A DNA stretch of 64,000 nt from Macellibacteroides fermentans (GCF_013409575.1 NZ_JACCCY010000001.1:558001-622000); one strand, 5' to 3'. Positions 27,382 to 36,642 are shown, counted from the first letter of the stretch. Notes: generated by a model from the letters alone, not told the origin. Made by a program: numbers and translations.

Positions 27382-27389
27382 TATATTTG
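27382..27389 (+). promoter_or_regulatory. -7 box of the small secreted-protein gene
   Basis: TATATTTG, 5 bp before the ATG at 27394, so the mRNA leader would be very short or the start codon slightly further in. Confidence 0.4.
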
Positions 27390-27393
27390 CAAC

Positions 27394-27792
27394 ATGAAAA
27401 AATTGTTTTATCTGATATTACTTTTCTGTGGCATATTCTTGCTGAACCCGGATCAATTCGGGTCCGGTAATGACAAGTTTGCTGCATCAAATAATGAAGT
27501 AGTAAAAGAAATAAACGATTATTCAGACATACAAGATCGCATCATGACTCTCAAAAGCGATCTAAGCACTTCAACTTGTTTAACTCCACGAACAGTTCAG
27601 CTTACACCTTCTTTTTTATGCGAACGAATTACCCGCCTGGCTGAGAAGATCCTTCAGGATGTCCGGATCAAGGAAGAAAATTTATTACGCAAAACCTCTG
27701 AAGGAGTAGCGCTGACCGAATCGTTGCTAGTTTCTGCCTTGCGTTCCAGTGCAGGATATCATGTATTTGCACTGCGAAAGATTATTATTTAG
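27394..27792 (+). CDS. Small exported protein of unknown function
   Basis: 132 aa from the ATG at 27394. An N-terminal hydrophobic stretch (LFYLILLFCGIFLLNP) looks like an uncleaved anchor or signal peptide. The rest is polar and probably helical, with two cysteines (about 64 and 78), and ends in SSAGYHVFALRKIII. I recognise no family. Not obviously linked to the two small membrane-protein genes downstream. Confidence 0.55.
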   Translation: MKKLFYLILLFCGIFLLNPDQFGSGNDKFAASNNEVVKEINDYSDIQDRIMTLKSDLSTSTCLTPRTVQLTPSFLCERITRLAEKILQDVRIKEENLLRKTSEGVALTESLLVSALRSSAGYHVFALRKIII

Positions 27793-27919
27793 ATCGTTAA
27801 TATTCATATGTTTTTTATTTGTGTGTGAAAAAAATTCATACACAAAATATATATGCTCTATGTAAACTATTCCTGAATGGAGCAAATTTATGATTACTAA
27901 CTATTTAAATATCAAAGTT

Positions 27920-28123
27920 ATGGCGACAAATAATTCATCAAAATTCAAAACATATTTATACGTAGCTCTTACAATTCTTGGCTGTATTCTGGCTTGTTCA
28001 TCAATTATCCCGAATGTATATTTGAAACTGGTTGTTGTAATGGCATCCTTAATTATAGGTATATATGGCATCTCAAAGAGCTTGAGCAAATCTGAGTCAA
28101 AAGAATCCAGCGAAAGTAAATAA
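27920..28123 (+). CDS. Small two-helix membrane protein
   Basis: 67 aa from the ATG at 27920. Two hydrophobic segments (about 12-30 and 33-52) and a Ser/Lys/Glu-rich C-terminal tail. No known family. The next gene, 32 bp downstream, encodes a protein of the same size and layout, and both share the terminator at 28381, so they probably form one unit. Confidence 0.55.
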   Translation: MATNNSSKFKTYLYVALTILGCILACSSIIPNVYLKLVVVMASLIIGIYGISKSLSKSESKESSESK

Positions 28124-28155
28124 ATAGATATAAAAACATATTAATTCATACTAAA

Positions 28156-28356
28156 ATGAAAATAAACAAAGACTTGATTGATGCCGTGCTGATGCTTTCT
28201 GTTATAGGCCTGGTATTGGTAGGCACATCAGAATTTAACGATGAAACTGCAAAAAACATCACGATGATCGCTTTAGGTATTTCTGCAGTCACCACACTTG
28301 TATTAAGACTTATTGGAGGAATTAAAGAATCCGGAAAAAGCGGTCATTCTCATTAA
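28156..28356 (+). CDS. Small two-helix membrane protein, His-ended
   Basis: 66 aa. Two hydrophobic helices (about 9-24 and 34-54), then a short basic tail ending in SGHSH. Similar architecture to the preceding gene but without clear sequence identity. Function unknown. Followed by a strong terminator. Confidence 0.55.
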   Translation: MKINKDLIDAVLMLSVIGLVLVGTSEFNDETAKNITMIALGISAVTTLVLRLIGGIKESGKSGHSH

Positions 28357-28380
28357 GATAAAGCTCCTTTAATTTCAAGG

Positions 28381-28414
28381 AAAAGGGCTGTTGATATAAA
28401 TCAACAGCCCTTTT
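28381..28414 (+). terminator. Terminator after the small membrane-protein genes
   Basis: A perfect 15-bp stem, AAAAGGGCTGTTGAT (28381-28395) with its complement (28400-28414), around a 4-nt loop. The A/T ends make it usable on both strands. Confidence 0.9.
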
Positions 28415-28512
28415 ATGTTATTATTAGAATAACACATTATTAAACACTGCTTTGTTTTTTAAACAAAGACGCGCACGAAGTCCATTAATACGAATCGTAT
28501 CACCAAACTATT

Positions 28513-29010
28513 TTATTTTTTCCGTATATAGGTTACAAACGTATATGGATAAGCATGCTTTTCATCTGCAGGAAAGTCCTGACGTTCCGTTTCTATCCAT
28601 TCACTATAATCTATTTCTGGAAAAAATGTATCAGCGTCTTCAAAAGTATGATGCACAAGGGTCAGGTACATTTTGTCGGCAATTTTAAGTGCCTGCCGAT
28701 AAACCATCGCCCCTCCTATCATAAATACTTCATCTTCGTTTTCACAAAGATTCAATGCGTCATGCATAGATTCGCATGCAAAACTATCCATAAAAATAGC
28801 TTCCGGTAAAGTGGTAAGAACTACATTCTTGCGTTTAGGTAATGCCCCGTTAGGCAAAGATTCGAATGTTTTACGTCCCATCACAACAGCATGGCCTGTA
28901 GTCAAACTCTTAAATCGTTTCATGTCGTAAGGCAAACTCCATAACAATTGCTGATTCTTTCCAATTGCATTATTATCTGCAATCGCTGCTATAATTGAAA
29001 TCGTACTCAT
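28513..29010 (-). CDS. folA: Dihydrofolate reductase
   Basis: 165 aa, standard length. N-terminal SIIAAIADNNAIGKNQQLLWSLPYDMKRFK contains the Met20-loop region and the substrate Asp; GRKTFESLPNGALPKRKNVVLT and EVFMIGGAMVYRQAL bind NADPH. It regenerates tetrahydrofolate after the ThyA reaction. thyA ends 28 bp upstream on the same strand, so the two form an operon. Confidence 0.96.
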   Translation of the reverse strand: MSTISIIAAIADNNAIGKNQQLLWSLPYDMKRFKSLTTGHAVVMGRKTFESLPNGALPKRKNVVLTTLPEAIFMDSFACESMHDALNLCENEDEVFMIGGAMVYRQALKIADKMYLTLVHHTFEDADTFFPEIDYSEWIETERQDFPADEKHAYPYTFVTYIRKK

Positions 29011-29038
29011 AATATAGAATATTAATGTATCACCAGAT

Positions 29039-29833
29039 TCAAACGGACACTTCTCCCTTAATATGCGGATGTGGGTCGTATCCTACTAATTCAAAATCCT
29101 CAAACTTAAAATCAAAAATACTATCCACTTCCGGATTTAACATCATCCGAGGCAATTTACGAGGCTCTCTTGTGAGCTGTAATTTTACCTGCTCGAGATG
29201 ATTGCTATATATGTGTGCATCGCCCAAAGTATGGACAAAGTCGCCAGCCTGTAAGCCGGTAACCTGCGCCATCATCTGAAGCAACAAGGCATAAGATGCA
29301 ATATTAAAGGGAACTCCTAAGAAAATATCAGCACTGCGCTGATAGAGCTGCAAGCTTAATTTACCATTGGCAACATAGAACTGAAAAAAAGCATGACAGG
29401 GAGGCAGATTCATGTTTTCAAGATCGCCGACATTCCACGCGCTAACAATTATTCTCCTTGAATCAGGATTGTGTTTAATTGCATGTACAGCTTCACTTAT
29501 CTGATCTATAGCCCCTCCTTTATAATCGGGCCACGAACGCCACTGATATCCATAAATATGACCTAAATCACCATTGGAGTCAGCCCATTCATTCCATATG
29601 CGAACACCATGATCCTGCAGATATTTTGCATTTGTATCCCCTTTAAGGAACCAAAGTAATTCATAAATAATGGATTTCAGATGCGTTTTTTTGGTAGTCA
29701 GTAAAGGAAATCCTTCCGACATATCAAATCTCATCTGATGACCAAACACACTCAAAGTTCCGGTACCTGTCCGGTCTTCTTTCTTAACTCCTTCAGCTAA
29801 AACCCTTTCCAGCAATGATAAATACTGTTTCAT
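29039..29833 (-). CDS. thyA: Thymidylate synthase
   Basis: 264 aa from the ATG at 29833, identical in length to E. coli ThyA; an in-frame extension of 18 codons upstream is not family-like. The catalytic Cys is in [12 protein letters not shown], with [27 protein letters not shown] and DAHIYSNH motifs intact. It methylates dUMP to dTMP with methylene-tetrahydrofolate; the dihydrofolate produced is recycled by folA downstream. Confidence 0.97.
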   Translation of the reverse strand: MKQYLSLLERVLAEGVKKEDRTGTGTLSVFGHQMRFDMSEGFPLLTTKKTHLKSIIYELLWFLKGDTNAKYLQDHGVRIWNEWADSNGDLGHIYGYQWRSWPDYKGGAIDQISEAVHAIKHNPDSRRIIVSAWNVGDLENMNLPPCHAFFQFYVANGKLSLQLYQRSADIFLGVPFNIASYALLLQMMAQVTGLQAGDFVHTLGDAHIYSNHLEQVKLQLTREPRKLPRMMLNPEVDSIFDFKFEDFELVGYDPHPHIKGEVSV

Positions 29834-29963
29834 GTCGTAAAATATAGTCCAGGCTGGCAAATGTACAAAAGTTATATGACTCTGCAAACGAAAATATTTA
29901 AATAGTTTTTAGATAAGACATTAACTTTTTGTTATTCAAAGCATATAATTTATGATAAAAGTA

Positions 29964-29971
29964 TACCTTTG
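29964..29971 (+). promoter_or_regulatory. -7 box of galM
   Basis: TACCTTTG, 38 bp before the galM ATG; no consensus -33 element at the right distance. Confidence 0.45.
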
Positions 29972-30009
29972 CAAGGATTGTTTAATTATTAAAAAAAAGT
30001 CCTATTGAG

Positions 30010-31140
30010 ATGAAAAAACTTTTTATTACAGCTCTTGCTGCATGTACACTGTTTGCATGTACACAAAAAAAAGAAGAGGCCACACTTTCCGGTCTTTTAA
30101 AGTCGAATTTCGTTTCTGAAGTAGAAGGTAAACCTACTGCATTATACGTGCTGAAAAACAAAAATGGTTTAGAAGCTTGTATCACCAACTATGGGGGCAG
30201 AATGGTATCATTGATGGCTCCGGATAAAAACGGAAAGATGACTGATGTAGTCCTTGGATACGACAGCATATCCGACTACTTGAAATCCGATGGTAATTTT
30301 GGAGCCTTGATCGGTCGCTACGGAAATAGAATCGCCCAGGGTAAATTCTCGTTAGACAGTGTAGAATACCAACTTCCTCAAAACAACAACGGTCATTGTT
30401 TACATGGTGGACCAGAAGGTTATCATACCAGACTTTGGGATGCAAAACAGTTAAACGACCAGACACTGGAACTTACCTATCTATCTAAAGATGGCGAGGC
30501 AGGATTTCCTGGTAACCTGCAAATAAAAGTTACATATACCCTGACTGACGACAATGCCATCGAACTGGCATATGAAGCAGAAACAGATAAGCCAACGGTA
30601 GTTAACTTGACAAACCATAGTTATTTCAACTTATCTGGTGTACCGGGTTCTACAATTCTTGACCACGACATCATGATTAATGCCGACACCTATACTCCGG
30701 TGGACAGCTTGTTGATTCCTACAGGTGAAACACCGTCTGTTGAAGGTACTCCCATGGATCTGCGCAACCCTATTGCTATTGGTGCACAGATAGACTCAAC
30801 ATTCGAGCAATTGGTTAAAGGTCGTGGCTATGACCATAACTGGATCTTAAACTCTAAAGGAGATATTAATGTATTGGCAGCCAAAGCCACCAGTCCGACT
30901 AGCGGAATATCGCTTGAAGTTTATACTTCAGAACCTGGGGTGCAATTCTATACCGGCAACTTTATGACAGGTGAAGACAAAGGTAAAGGTGGTACTGTTT
31001 ACCCTCATCGCGGTGCTTTCTGCCTTGAAACACAACACTATCCGGATAGCCCTAATCAGCCGGCCTTCCCCTCGACTGTACTCAGACCAGGTGAAAAATA
31101 CACTAGCAAATGTATTTATAAACTGGTAGTAAATAAGTAA
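30010..31140 (+). CDS. galM: Aldose 1-epimerase (galactose mutarotase), lipoprotein
   Basis: 376 aa. A lipoprotein signal (TALAACTLFAC) would anchor it in the envelope. The beta-sandwich enzyme shows the family motifs GRYGNRIAQGKF, HCLHGGPEGYH (catalytic-region His) and NLTNHSYFNLSG (second catalytic His), with a Glu near CLETQHYPDSPNQP as general base. It interconverts alpha and beta anomers of aldoses. Its natural 3' terminator appears to have been displaced by the group II intron that begins 4 bp after its stop codon. Confidence 0.94.
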   Translation: MKKLFITALAACTLFACTQKKEEATLSGLLKSNFVSEVEGKPTALYVLKNKNGLEACITNYGGRMVSLMAPDKNGKMTDVVLGYDSISDYLKSDGNFGALIGRYGNRIAQGKFSLDSVEYQLPQNNNGHCLHGGPEGYHTRLWDAKQLNDQTLELTYLSKDGEAGFPGNLQIKVTYTLTDDNAIELAYEAETDKPTVVNLTNHSYFNLSGVPGSTILDHDIMINADTYTPVDSLLIPTGETPSVEGTPMDLRNPIAIGAQIDSTFEQLVKGRGYDHNWILNSKGDINVLAAKATSPTSGISLEVYTSEPGVQFYTGNFMTGEDKGKGGTVYPHRGAFCLETQHYPDSPNQPAFPSTVLRPGEKYTSKCIYKLVVNK

Positions 31141-31154
31141 ACAATCGAGTAGGA

Positions 31155-31234
31155 GGAAAACAAAAGTAGTTTTCTTCCTACTTTTGTTTTCCGACCTCTC
31201 ACACCACCGTACATGCCGTTCGGCATACGGCGGT
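31155..31234 (-). ncRNA. Intron domains V and VI
   Basis: Domain V (31234-31203 on the minus strand) folds as an 8-bp lower stem, a 2-nt bulge, a 5-bp upper stem and a GAAC tetraloop, 32 nt in all; bases 3-5 are CGC, the triad of class C introns. Domain VI contains a perfect 15-bp hairpin (31192-31155 on the minus strand) with an 8-nt loop and continues to the 3' splice site. Confidence 0.8.
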
Positions 31235-31237
31235 TCT

Positions 31238-32528
31238 TTAATTACGATGCAGACGGCGATATAATCTCATTATTTGTGGATAACCTGCTCGGTCTAGACT
31301 CTCATCTGTAATTGCCCGATGCAGCACCCAGCTGTTGGCTATGTGCCAGTATCCTTTACGGGTATTAGCCCATTGCCAAGCCTGATGTTTGTTTATACCA
31401 CATTTCTGGAGATTATGTGACTTCGTGCTGATTTTCTTCCAACTCTTCCATATATACGTCCTTAGCCTGCGACGATACCAACCATCCGTCTTTTGGATAA
31501 ATCGGTTCATGTCTGCTAAACTGTAGTAAGTTAGCCAGACTCGTATGTATTGTGACAATCGTTGCTTTAGCCATGCATATCCTTTTCCATTGTTTCGTTT
31601 GGTTATTTGTTTGAGCGTGCGTTTGAACTTTTCTTGACTTGTACGGTGGGTGCATAGACCGCACTTGCCTTTGGACCTTCAGTAGAATGAGTAGCCGAGG
31701 TATTTCTTGCCTCGAAGATCTCCAATGATGGTCTTTTCCATATTCACTTTAAGGAAGAGTTTCTTCTCTAAATAGGTGGATATACTGTCTCGTACTCGCT
31801 CTGTGGCACGCTTGCTTTTAACCAAAATCAGACAGTCGTCTGCGTAGCGGACAAATGGATGACCTCGGCGAGATAACTCTTTATCAAGCTCATTCAGCAA
31901 GATATTGCTTAGAATCGGGCTTAACGGACCCCCTTGAGGAACCCCCTCCTCGGTTGATTCATACTTATGAGCAACCATTACGCCCGCTTTGAGATAGTGA
32001 TGGATAAGTGAAATTACCCGTCCATCCTTGATTGTACGTGACAACACCTCTATAAGCTTGCTATGGTTTACTGTATCGAAGAATCGCTCCAAGTCTAGGT
32101 TTATGCAGTAATGATACCCATTGTCAGCATACTCCTGCACCCGCTTCAGCGCATCGTGGGCGCTGCGGTTTGGGCGGAAGCCAAAACTGTTGTCATTGAA
32201 CTCTCGTTCGTATATCGGTATCAACACTTGGCTTATAGCCTGTTGGATGAACCGGTCAACAACCGTAGGGATACCGAGTTGACGTGCCTTGCCGTTGTCC
32301 TTGGGGATATCGACACGACGGACCGGATTGGGCCGGTACTTACCCTTTAGTAGCTGCTCTATCAATTAGGATAAGTTCCAACAAATTGGTTGTGCCTGTC
32401 TGCACTTCCACTAGGTTCTCACCTATTATCCACATAAAAGTCTGCGCTCCATCATACCCTTCGGATTCCGTCCTATTCATCTGATGGCAGCCAACAGATT
32501 CTGTTGTTTGCTGCATTGTTTCTTCCAT
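31238..32528 (-). pseudogene. ltrA: Intron-encoded reverse transcriptase/maturase, inactivated
   Basis: Three pieces are readable. The N-terminus (ATG at 32528; MEETMQQTTESVGC...TTNLLELIL) is out of frame with the RT core. The junction near 32365-32385 lacks about 40 residues that intact relatives have between NLLE-IL and the IEQLLKGKYRP block, so a deletion with frameshift occurred. The RT core (32365-31682) is otherwise intact and keeps the catalytic YADD. An in-frame TGA (31679-31681) right after YSFY, where relatives usually have Trp, separates it from the maturase X domain (about 31678-31238), which is in the same frame. At least two independent lesions. Confidence 0.85.
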
Positions 32529-32949
32529 TTGGTAATAATGTAATAATTCCAGTTTAATTAAAGTTCAGTCCTTCACCAGGTTGTCGATGTTTTTTTTTCC
32601 TTGCCCGGCTACTATGACCTCTGCTGACTTCTCACGGTTCGTTGTTACTGCTCGGATGACCTCGCCCGTGAGATCTCCCCAGTTATGGACGTATTCTTTC
32701 AATCTTATACCTGCTTGATTTACTCCAAGTGTTCCGAACAGCTATCGGACTTTGTTTTGTATTGCAAACTAATCCACACTCGTGAGCCTTGGTATCAAGT
32801 TTCTGTTCGTCAGGCCAGATCTTTGCCGAAGACTTCCTTCAGATTACACCTCGCGATGAACACCCTTGTCGTTGGCTGGACGCTTCCCGCTGTTAGGGCG
32901 CGTTGGGGACTTACACCCGTTAGAATACGTTCGTGCTGGGCGAACAATA

Positions 32950-32988
32950 AAATAGGCGGAGTATCCAAATCGGAACTCCGCCTATTTT
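32950..32988. terminator. Intrinsic terminator at the intron 5' exon
   Basis: Stem of AAATAGGCGGAGT (32950-32962) with ACTCCGCCTATTT (32975-32987), T-rich on both outer sides. On the minus strand it terminates the TlpA gene, whose stop lies 22 bp upstream of it. The intron starts 4 bp beyond the stem. Before insertion it would also have terminated galM from the other side. Confidence 0.88.
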
Positions 32989-33009
32989 TATCTGCTTTGC
33001 AATAGATTA

Positions 33010-33516
33010 TTACAATGTCTTCTCTATTTTCTCCATTAATTCGGTAAATTCCTTATCGGTATATCCTTTACCTGCATAAAGTACTTTTCCATCTTTACCA
33101 ATTAAGTAAGTACGGGGAATTAAATTCTTTGCAAAAGCCCCGAAAATAGCCCTGTTCTTATCAGGATACAATGGAAATGTAAATCCTTTCTTTTCGTTGT
33201 AGGTAGCCAATTCCTTATCTGAATGCTCCCGGCCAATTACCAACATCTCAAATTTATTATTGTCTTTGTACTTGGGCCATAATGTTTGTTGCACCGAAGC
33301 AAGTTCCTTCTGACAAGGAGGACACCACGTAGCAAAAAAATTGATCAGTATTACTTTCCCTTTAAACTTATCCGAACTAATTACCTCGCCATTATCCGAA
33401 ACAATAGAAAACGCAGGCATTTTATCTCCCACCTTTACCAGGTCATCATTGGGACTTTGTGCTTTTGCTCCAATAAAAGTAAGGGCTAGGATTGCCGTCA
33501 AAAAAAGATTCTTCAT
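33010..33516 (-). CDS. TlpA-family periplasmic thioredoxin
   Basis: 168 aa. Cleavable signal peptide (LTAILALTFIGAKAQ), then a thioredoxin fold with the redox motif WCPPC (FFATWCPPCQKE) and the cis-Pro segment LIPRTYLIG. Probably a thiol-disulfide oxidoreductase or a thiol peroxidase-like reductant carrier in the periplasm. The substrate is unknown. Single gene ending in the terminator that precedes the group II intron, divergent from dnaG. Confidence 0.9.
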   Translation of the reverse strand: MKNLFLTAILALTFIGAKAQSPNDDLVKVGDKMPAFSIVSDNGEVISSDKFKGKVILINFFATWCPPCQKELASVQQTLWPKYKDNNKFEMLVIGREHSDKELATYNEKKGFTFPLYPDKNRAIFGAFAKNLIPRTYLIGKDGKVLYAGKGYTDKEFTELMEKIEKTL

Positions 33517-33545
33517 ATTCAGTTTTTATTATATTTAGCATGCTG

Positions 33546-33553
33546 CAAATATA
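33546..33553 (-). promoter_or_regulatory. -7 box of the TlpA gene
   Basis: Minus-strand TATATTTG, 30 bp upstream of the ATG; a TTTG lies 23 bp further upstream (33580-33577). Confidence 0.5.
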
Positions 33554-33615
33554 CATTAATCTTGCAAACGAAAATCCAAATTATATAACTTCCTAAATTT
33601 ATCGGCTTCTTTCAT

Positions 33616-33623
33616 TATCTTTG
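33616..33623 (+). promoter_or_regulatory. -7 box of dnaG
   Basis: TATCTTTG, 21 bp before the dnaG ATG. Confidence 0.5.
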
Positions 33624-33644
33624 TAACTCATTTAATGAAAAAAT

Positions 33645-35708
33645 ATGATCGACCAACCTACAATAGATAGAATCCTGGATGCTGCAAATATAGTTGACGT
33701 AGTATCCGAATTCGTTACCCTCAGGCGACGGGGAGTTAATTATGTAGGCTTATGTCCGTTCCACTCAGATAAAACTCCCTCATTTTACGTTTCACCTTCA
33801 AAAAACATTTGCAAATGTTTTGCTTGTGGCGAAGGAGGCACTGCTGTGCACTTTATAATGAAGCACGAGCAGGTGAGCTACTTTGACGCTCTGAGGGTGC
33901 TTGCAAAAAAATACAATATTGAAATACAGGAGCGAGAACTTACCGAAGCCGAAAAGCAGGTAAAGAACGATCGCGAGAGTATGCTGATTGTAAACAGTTT
34001 CGCTCAAAAGTATTTTTCTTCCATGCTTCACGAACATATGGAAGGTAAAAGTATTGGCTTGAGATATTTTGTTGAAAGAGGTTTCAGGGAAGATATTATA
34101 CGAAAGTTTCAGCTGGGATATAGCCTGGAACAACGAGACGCCCTTTATCAGGAAGCAACCAGGAGTGGTTATAGAAAAGAATTTCTGGAAAAGACCGGAC
34201 TGATCATCACCTACGACAATGGAGGGGTGGCCGACCGTTTTCGCGGACGCGTAATCTTTCCGGTTCACACATTGAGTGGCAAAGTGGTGGCTTTTGGAGG
34301 GAGAATTCTAAAAAAAGACGAGAAGACTGCTAAATACGTTAATTCTCCCGAAAGCGAAATCTACCATAAAAGCAACGAGCTGTATGGTATTTATTTTGCC
34401 AAACAGGCTATTGTTAAAGCCGACCGCTGTTTTTTAGTTGAAGGATATACCGATGTGGTATCTATGCACCAGGCAGGTATTGAGAATGTAGTCGCATCTT
34501 CAGGCACAGCTCTTACGCCCGGACAGATCAGGCTGATTCATCGCTTTACAAACAACATAACAGTATTATATGACGGAGATGCTGCAGGTATCAAAGCAGC
34601 TCTTCGCGGTATTGACCTGTTACTGGAGGAGGGAATGAATATCAAAGTGGTTCTTTTACCGGACGGAGAAGATCCCGACTCGTTTGCACGAAAACAAAAC
34701 GCCAGTCAGTTTACCGAATTTATTCAACGGAATGAGACTGATTTCATCCGGTTTAAAACGCAATTACTGCTGGATGATGCAGCGGGCGACCCTATAAAAC
34801 GATCGAATCTTATCTCAGATATTGTTCGCTCTGTTGCCATTATTCCAAATGAAATTGCGCGCTCTGTGTATATACGGGAATGTAGTTCTATGTTGGAAAT
34901 AGACGAACGGGTGCTGTTGAATGAAATAGTAAAGATAGTCCGTGCTAAAAATGAAAAGCAGGCAGGTGTGGCTCCGGTACAAGAGGTTCCGGCAACCCCA
35001 GTACCAGACTATCCTCCTTTACCCGAATATATGGACGAAGGAATGCCTTTTGAAGCTCCCCCATTCCCTCCCGAGGGATATCTTCCGGAAGAGGCTGTTA
35101 TTCAGGCCGGGCAACAAACCCATCAACCCTCCCTGCGCAGGCCTTCTCCCTATGAAGTGTACGAACTGGCATTGCTTCGTTATGTTGTTAGGTACGGCGA
35201 ATCTGTTTTATACGATTATACTGATACTGAAACACAACAAAATATAGTTATAAAAGTAGCGGAATTTATTAAACACAGCTTGGAGGAAGACGATCTTACC
35301 TTCTTGAATCCGATGTACAGACAAATGTTGGAATCTGCTGCCGCGATGTGTCCTTCATCCGGATTTGTATCTTCGCGTTACTTTTTAAGTCACTCCAACC
35401 CCGATGTAAGTAAGTTGGCAGCCAATTTGTTAAGCGATAAATATCAGCTTAGTAAATATCACACCAAATACAGAGAGATTGAAGAGGAAAAAGACAGACT
35501 TGAATCGTTTGTATTAAGGGATTTGTATGCTTTGAAAGATGCTTACATAATAAACCGGATAAAGGATACACAGCAAAAGCTGAAAGAGGCGCAGAAAGAA
35601 AAAAATATGGATAAGTCGATCGAGCTTATGAAAGAATTATCAAATCTGAATGCCATTAAAAGTGCGTTAGCAAAAGAATTAGGTGAAAGAATCATACTAA
35701 AAATGTAA
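33645..35708 (+). CDS. dnaG: DNA primase
   Basis: 687 aa. N-terminal CHC2 zinc finger (C37, H40, C58, C61), then the RNA-polymerase/Toprim core with FRGRVIFPVH, VEGYTDVVSMHQAGIENVVASSGTALT and VLYDGDAAGIKAALRGIDLL (Toprim Glu and Asp residues). A Pro-rich linker (about 445-500) joins a C-terminal DnaB-interaction helical domain, longer than in E. coli DnaG (581 aa), as is common in Bacteroidetes. It makes RNA primers at the replication fork. The ABC transporter genes follow after 13 bp. Confidence 0.96.
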   Translation: MIDQPTIDRILDAANIVDVVSEFVTLRRRGVNYVGLCPFHSDKTPSFYVSPSKNICKCFACGEGGTAVHFIMKHEQVSYFDALRVLAKKYNIEIQERELTEAEKQVKNDRESMLIVNSFAQKYFSSMLHEHMEGKSIGLRYFVERGFREDIIRKFQLGYSLEQRDALYQEATRSGYRKEFLEKTGLIITYDNGGVADRFRGRVIFPVHTLSGKVVAFGGRILKKDEKTAKYVNSPESEIYHKSNELYGIYFAKQAIVKADRCFLVEGYTDVVSMHQAGIENVVASSGTALTPGQIRLIHRFTNNITVLYDGDAAGIKAALRGIDLLLEEGMNIKVVLLPDGEDPDSFARKQNASQFTEFIQRNETDFIRFKTQLLLDDAAGDPIKRSNLISDIVRSVAIIPNEIARSVYIRECSSMLEIDERVLLNEIVKIVRAKNEKQAGVAPVQEVPATPVPDYPPLPEYMDEGMPFEAPPFPPEGYLPEEAVIQAGQQTHQPSLRRPSPYEVYELALLRYVVRYGESVLYDYTDTETQQNIVIKVAEFIKHSLEEDDLTFLNPMYRQMLESAAAMCPSSGFVSSRYFLSHSNPDVSKLAANLLSDKYQLSKYHTKYREIEEEKDRLESFVLRDLYALKDAYIINRIKDTQQKLKEAQKEKNMDKSIELMKELSNLNAIKSALAKELGERIILKM

Positions 35709-35721
35709 AAACAATTGTAAC

Positions 35722-36642
35722 ATGAATTTTTTAGAAACCAATGACGTGGTTAAACAGTATGCCAACCATCTGGCCCTAAATAAGGTGAGCATACAAGTAC
35801 CCCAAGGCAAGGTATTCGGACTTCTTGGTCCCAATGGAGCCGGAAAAACCACTTTGATCAGAATTATCAACCGTATTACGGCACCAGACAGCGGGTCAGT
35901 ATTGTTTAATGGAAGGCCTTCCATGCAGGAAGATATTTTTAAAATTGGCTACCTGCCTGAAGAAAGGGGATTATACAAAAAAATGAAGGTGGGTGAACAA
36001 GCCCTATACCTGGCACAATTAAAAGGTCTGGATTATTTTGAAGCTAAAAAAAGACTTAGCCATTGGTTCGAGAAATTCGAAATAATGCCCTGGTGGAACA
36101 AGAAAGTTGAAGAGCTTTCGAAAGGTATGCAACAGAAAGTACAGTTCGTTATTACGGTGATTCATAATCCCGAACTATTAATTTTTGATGAACCTTTCAG
36201 CGGTTTCGATCCTGTAAACGCTGATTTGCTTAAGAAAGAAATTTTAGAGCTCAAGGATGCCGGTCACACCATCATCTTTTCTACGCACAACATGTCGTCT
36301 GTGGAAGAAATATGCGATGAAATAGCATTAATAGATCATGCACAGGTAGTGTTATCCGGTCATGTTACTGAAGTAAGGGAACGTTTTCGGACCAATACAT
36401 TTAAAATAAAATTAAAAGGTACCGCCCTGCTGTCTTCTGCCGATCAGTATTCCATACTATCGCAAAAGCAAGGACAAAACTCATTGGAAGTATTGCTTCG
36501 TAAAAGCAATGATGTAAGCAACGCAGAACTGCTTATGTCTATACTGAAGCAGAATGAAATCATTGCATTTACAGAAGAGCTACCTTCTATGAATGAAATT
36601 TTTATTAATACCGTTGCAGGTAAAAACAAACCACAAGTATGA
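35722..36642 (+). CDS. ABC transporter ATP-binding protein, Nat/DUF4162 type
   Basis: 306 aa. Walker A GPNGAGKTT (about 34-42), signature LSKGMQQKVQ, Walker B LLIFDEPFSGFD and the switch His in STHN are all present. A C-terminal extension of about 90 residues after the NBD is the DUF4162-type domain seen in NatA-like proteins. It overlaps the permease gene by 4 nt (ATGA), so both form one exporter. Substrate unknown; relatives export sodium ions or drugs, or remodel the envelope. Confidence 0.9.
   Translation: MNFLETNDVVKQYANHLALNKVSIQVPQGKVFGLLGPNGAGKTTLIRIINRITAPDSGSVLFNGRPSMQEDIFKIGYLPEERGLYKKMKVGEQALYLAQLKGLDYFEAKKRLSHWFEKFEIMPWWNKKVEELSKGMQQKVQFVITVIHNPELLIFDEPFSGFDPVNADLLKKEILELKDAGHTIIFSTHNMSSVEEICDEIALIDHAQVVLSGHVTEVRERFRTNTFKIKLKGTALLSSADQYSILSQKQGQNSLEVLLRKSNDVSNAELLMSILKQNEIIAFTEELPSMNEIFINTVAGKNKPQV

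Larger units (their letters stand above)
31144..32945 (-). mobile_element. Group II intron, bacterial class C, with defective intron-encoded protein
   Basis: 1802 nt on the minus strand. The 5' end reads GTTCGCCCAGCACG at 32945, close to the GUGCG(C) consensus, and the 3' end reads CTACTCGAT at 31144 with a candidate branch A seven bases from the end. Domain V is 32 nt with a CGC triad, and the 5' exon is an intrinsic terminator hairpin; both are marks of class C introns, which insert after terminators (established knowledge). About 417 nt of intron RNA precede the protein start. The encoded reverse transcriptase is inactivated, so mobility would need help in trans; splicing may still be possible. 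Confidence 0.85.

Noticed and set aside
31700-32350. A free-standing reverse transcriptase such as a retron or DGR, possibly an antiviral system
   Set aside because: The RT is flanked by group II intron RNA features (5' GTTCG..., domains V and VI, 3' CTACTCGAT) and by an in-frame maturase domain; no retron msr/msd or DGR repeats are seen.
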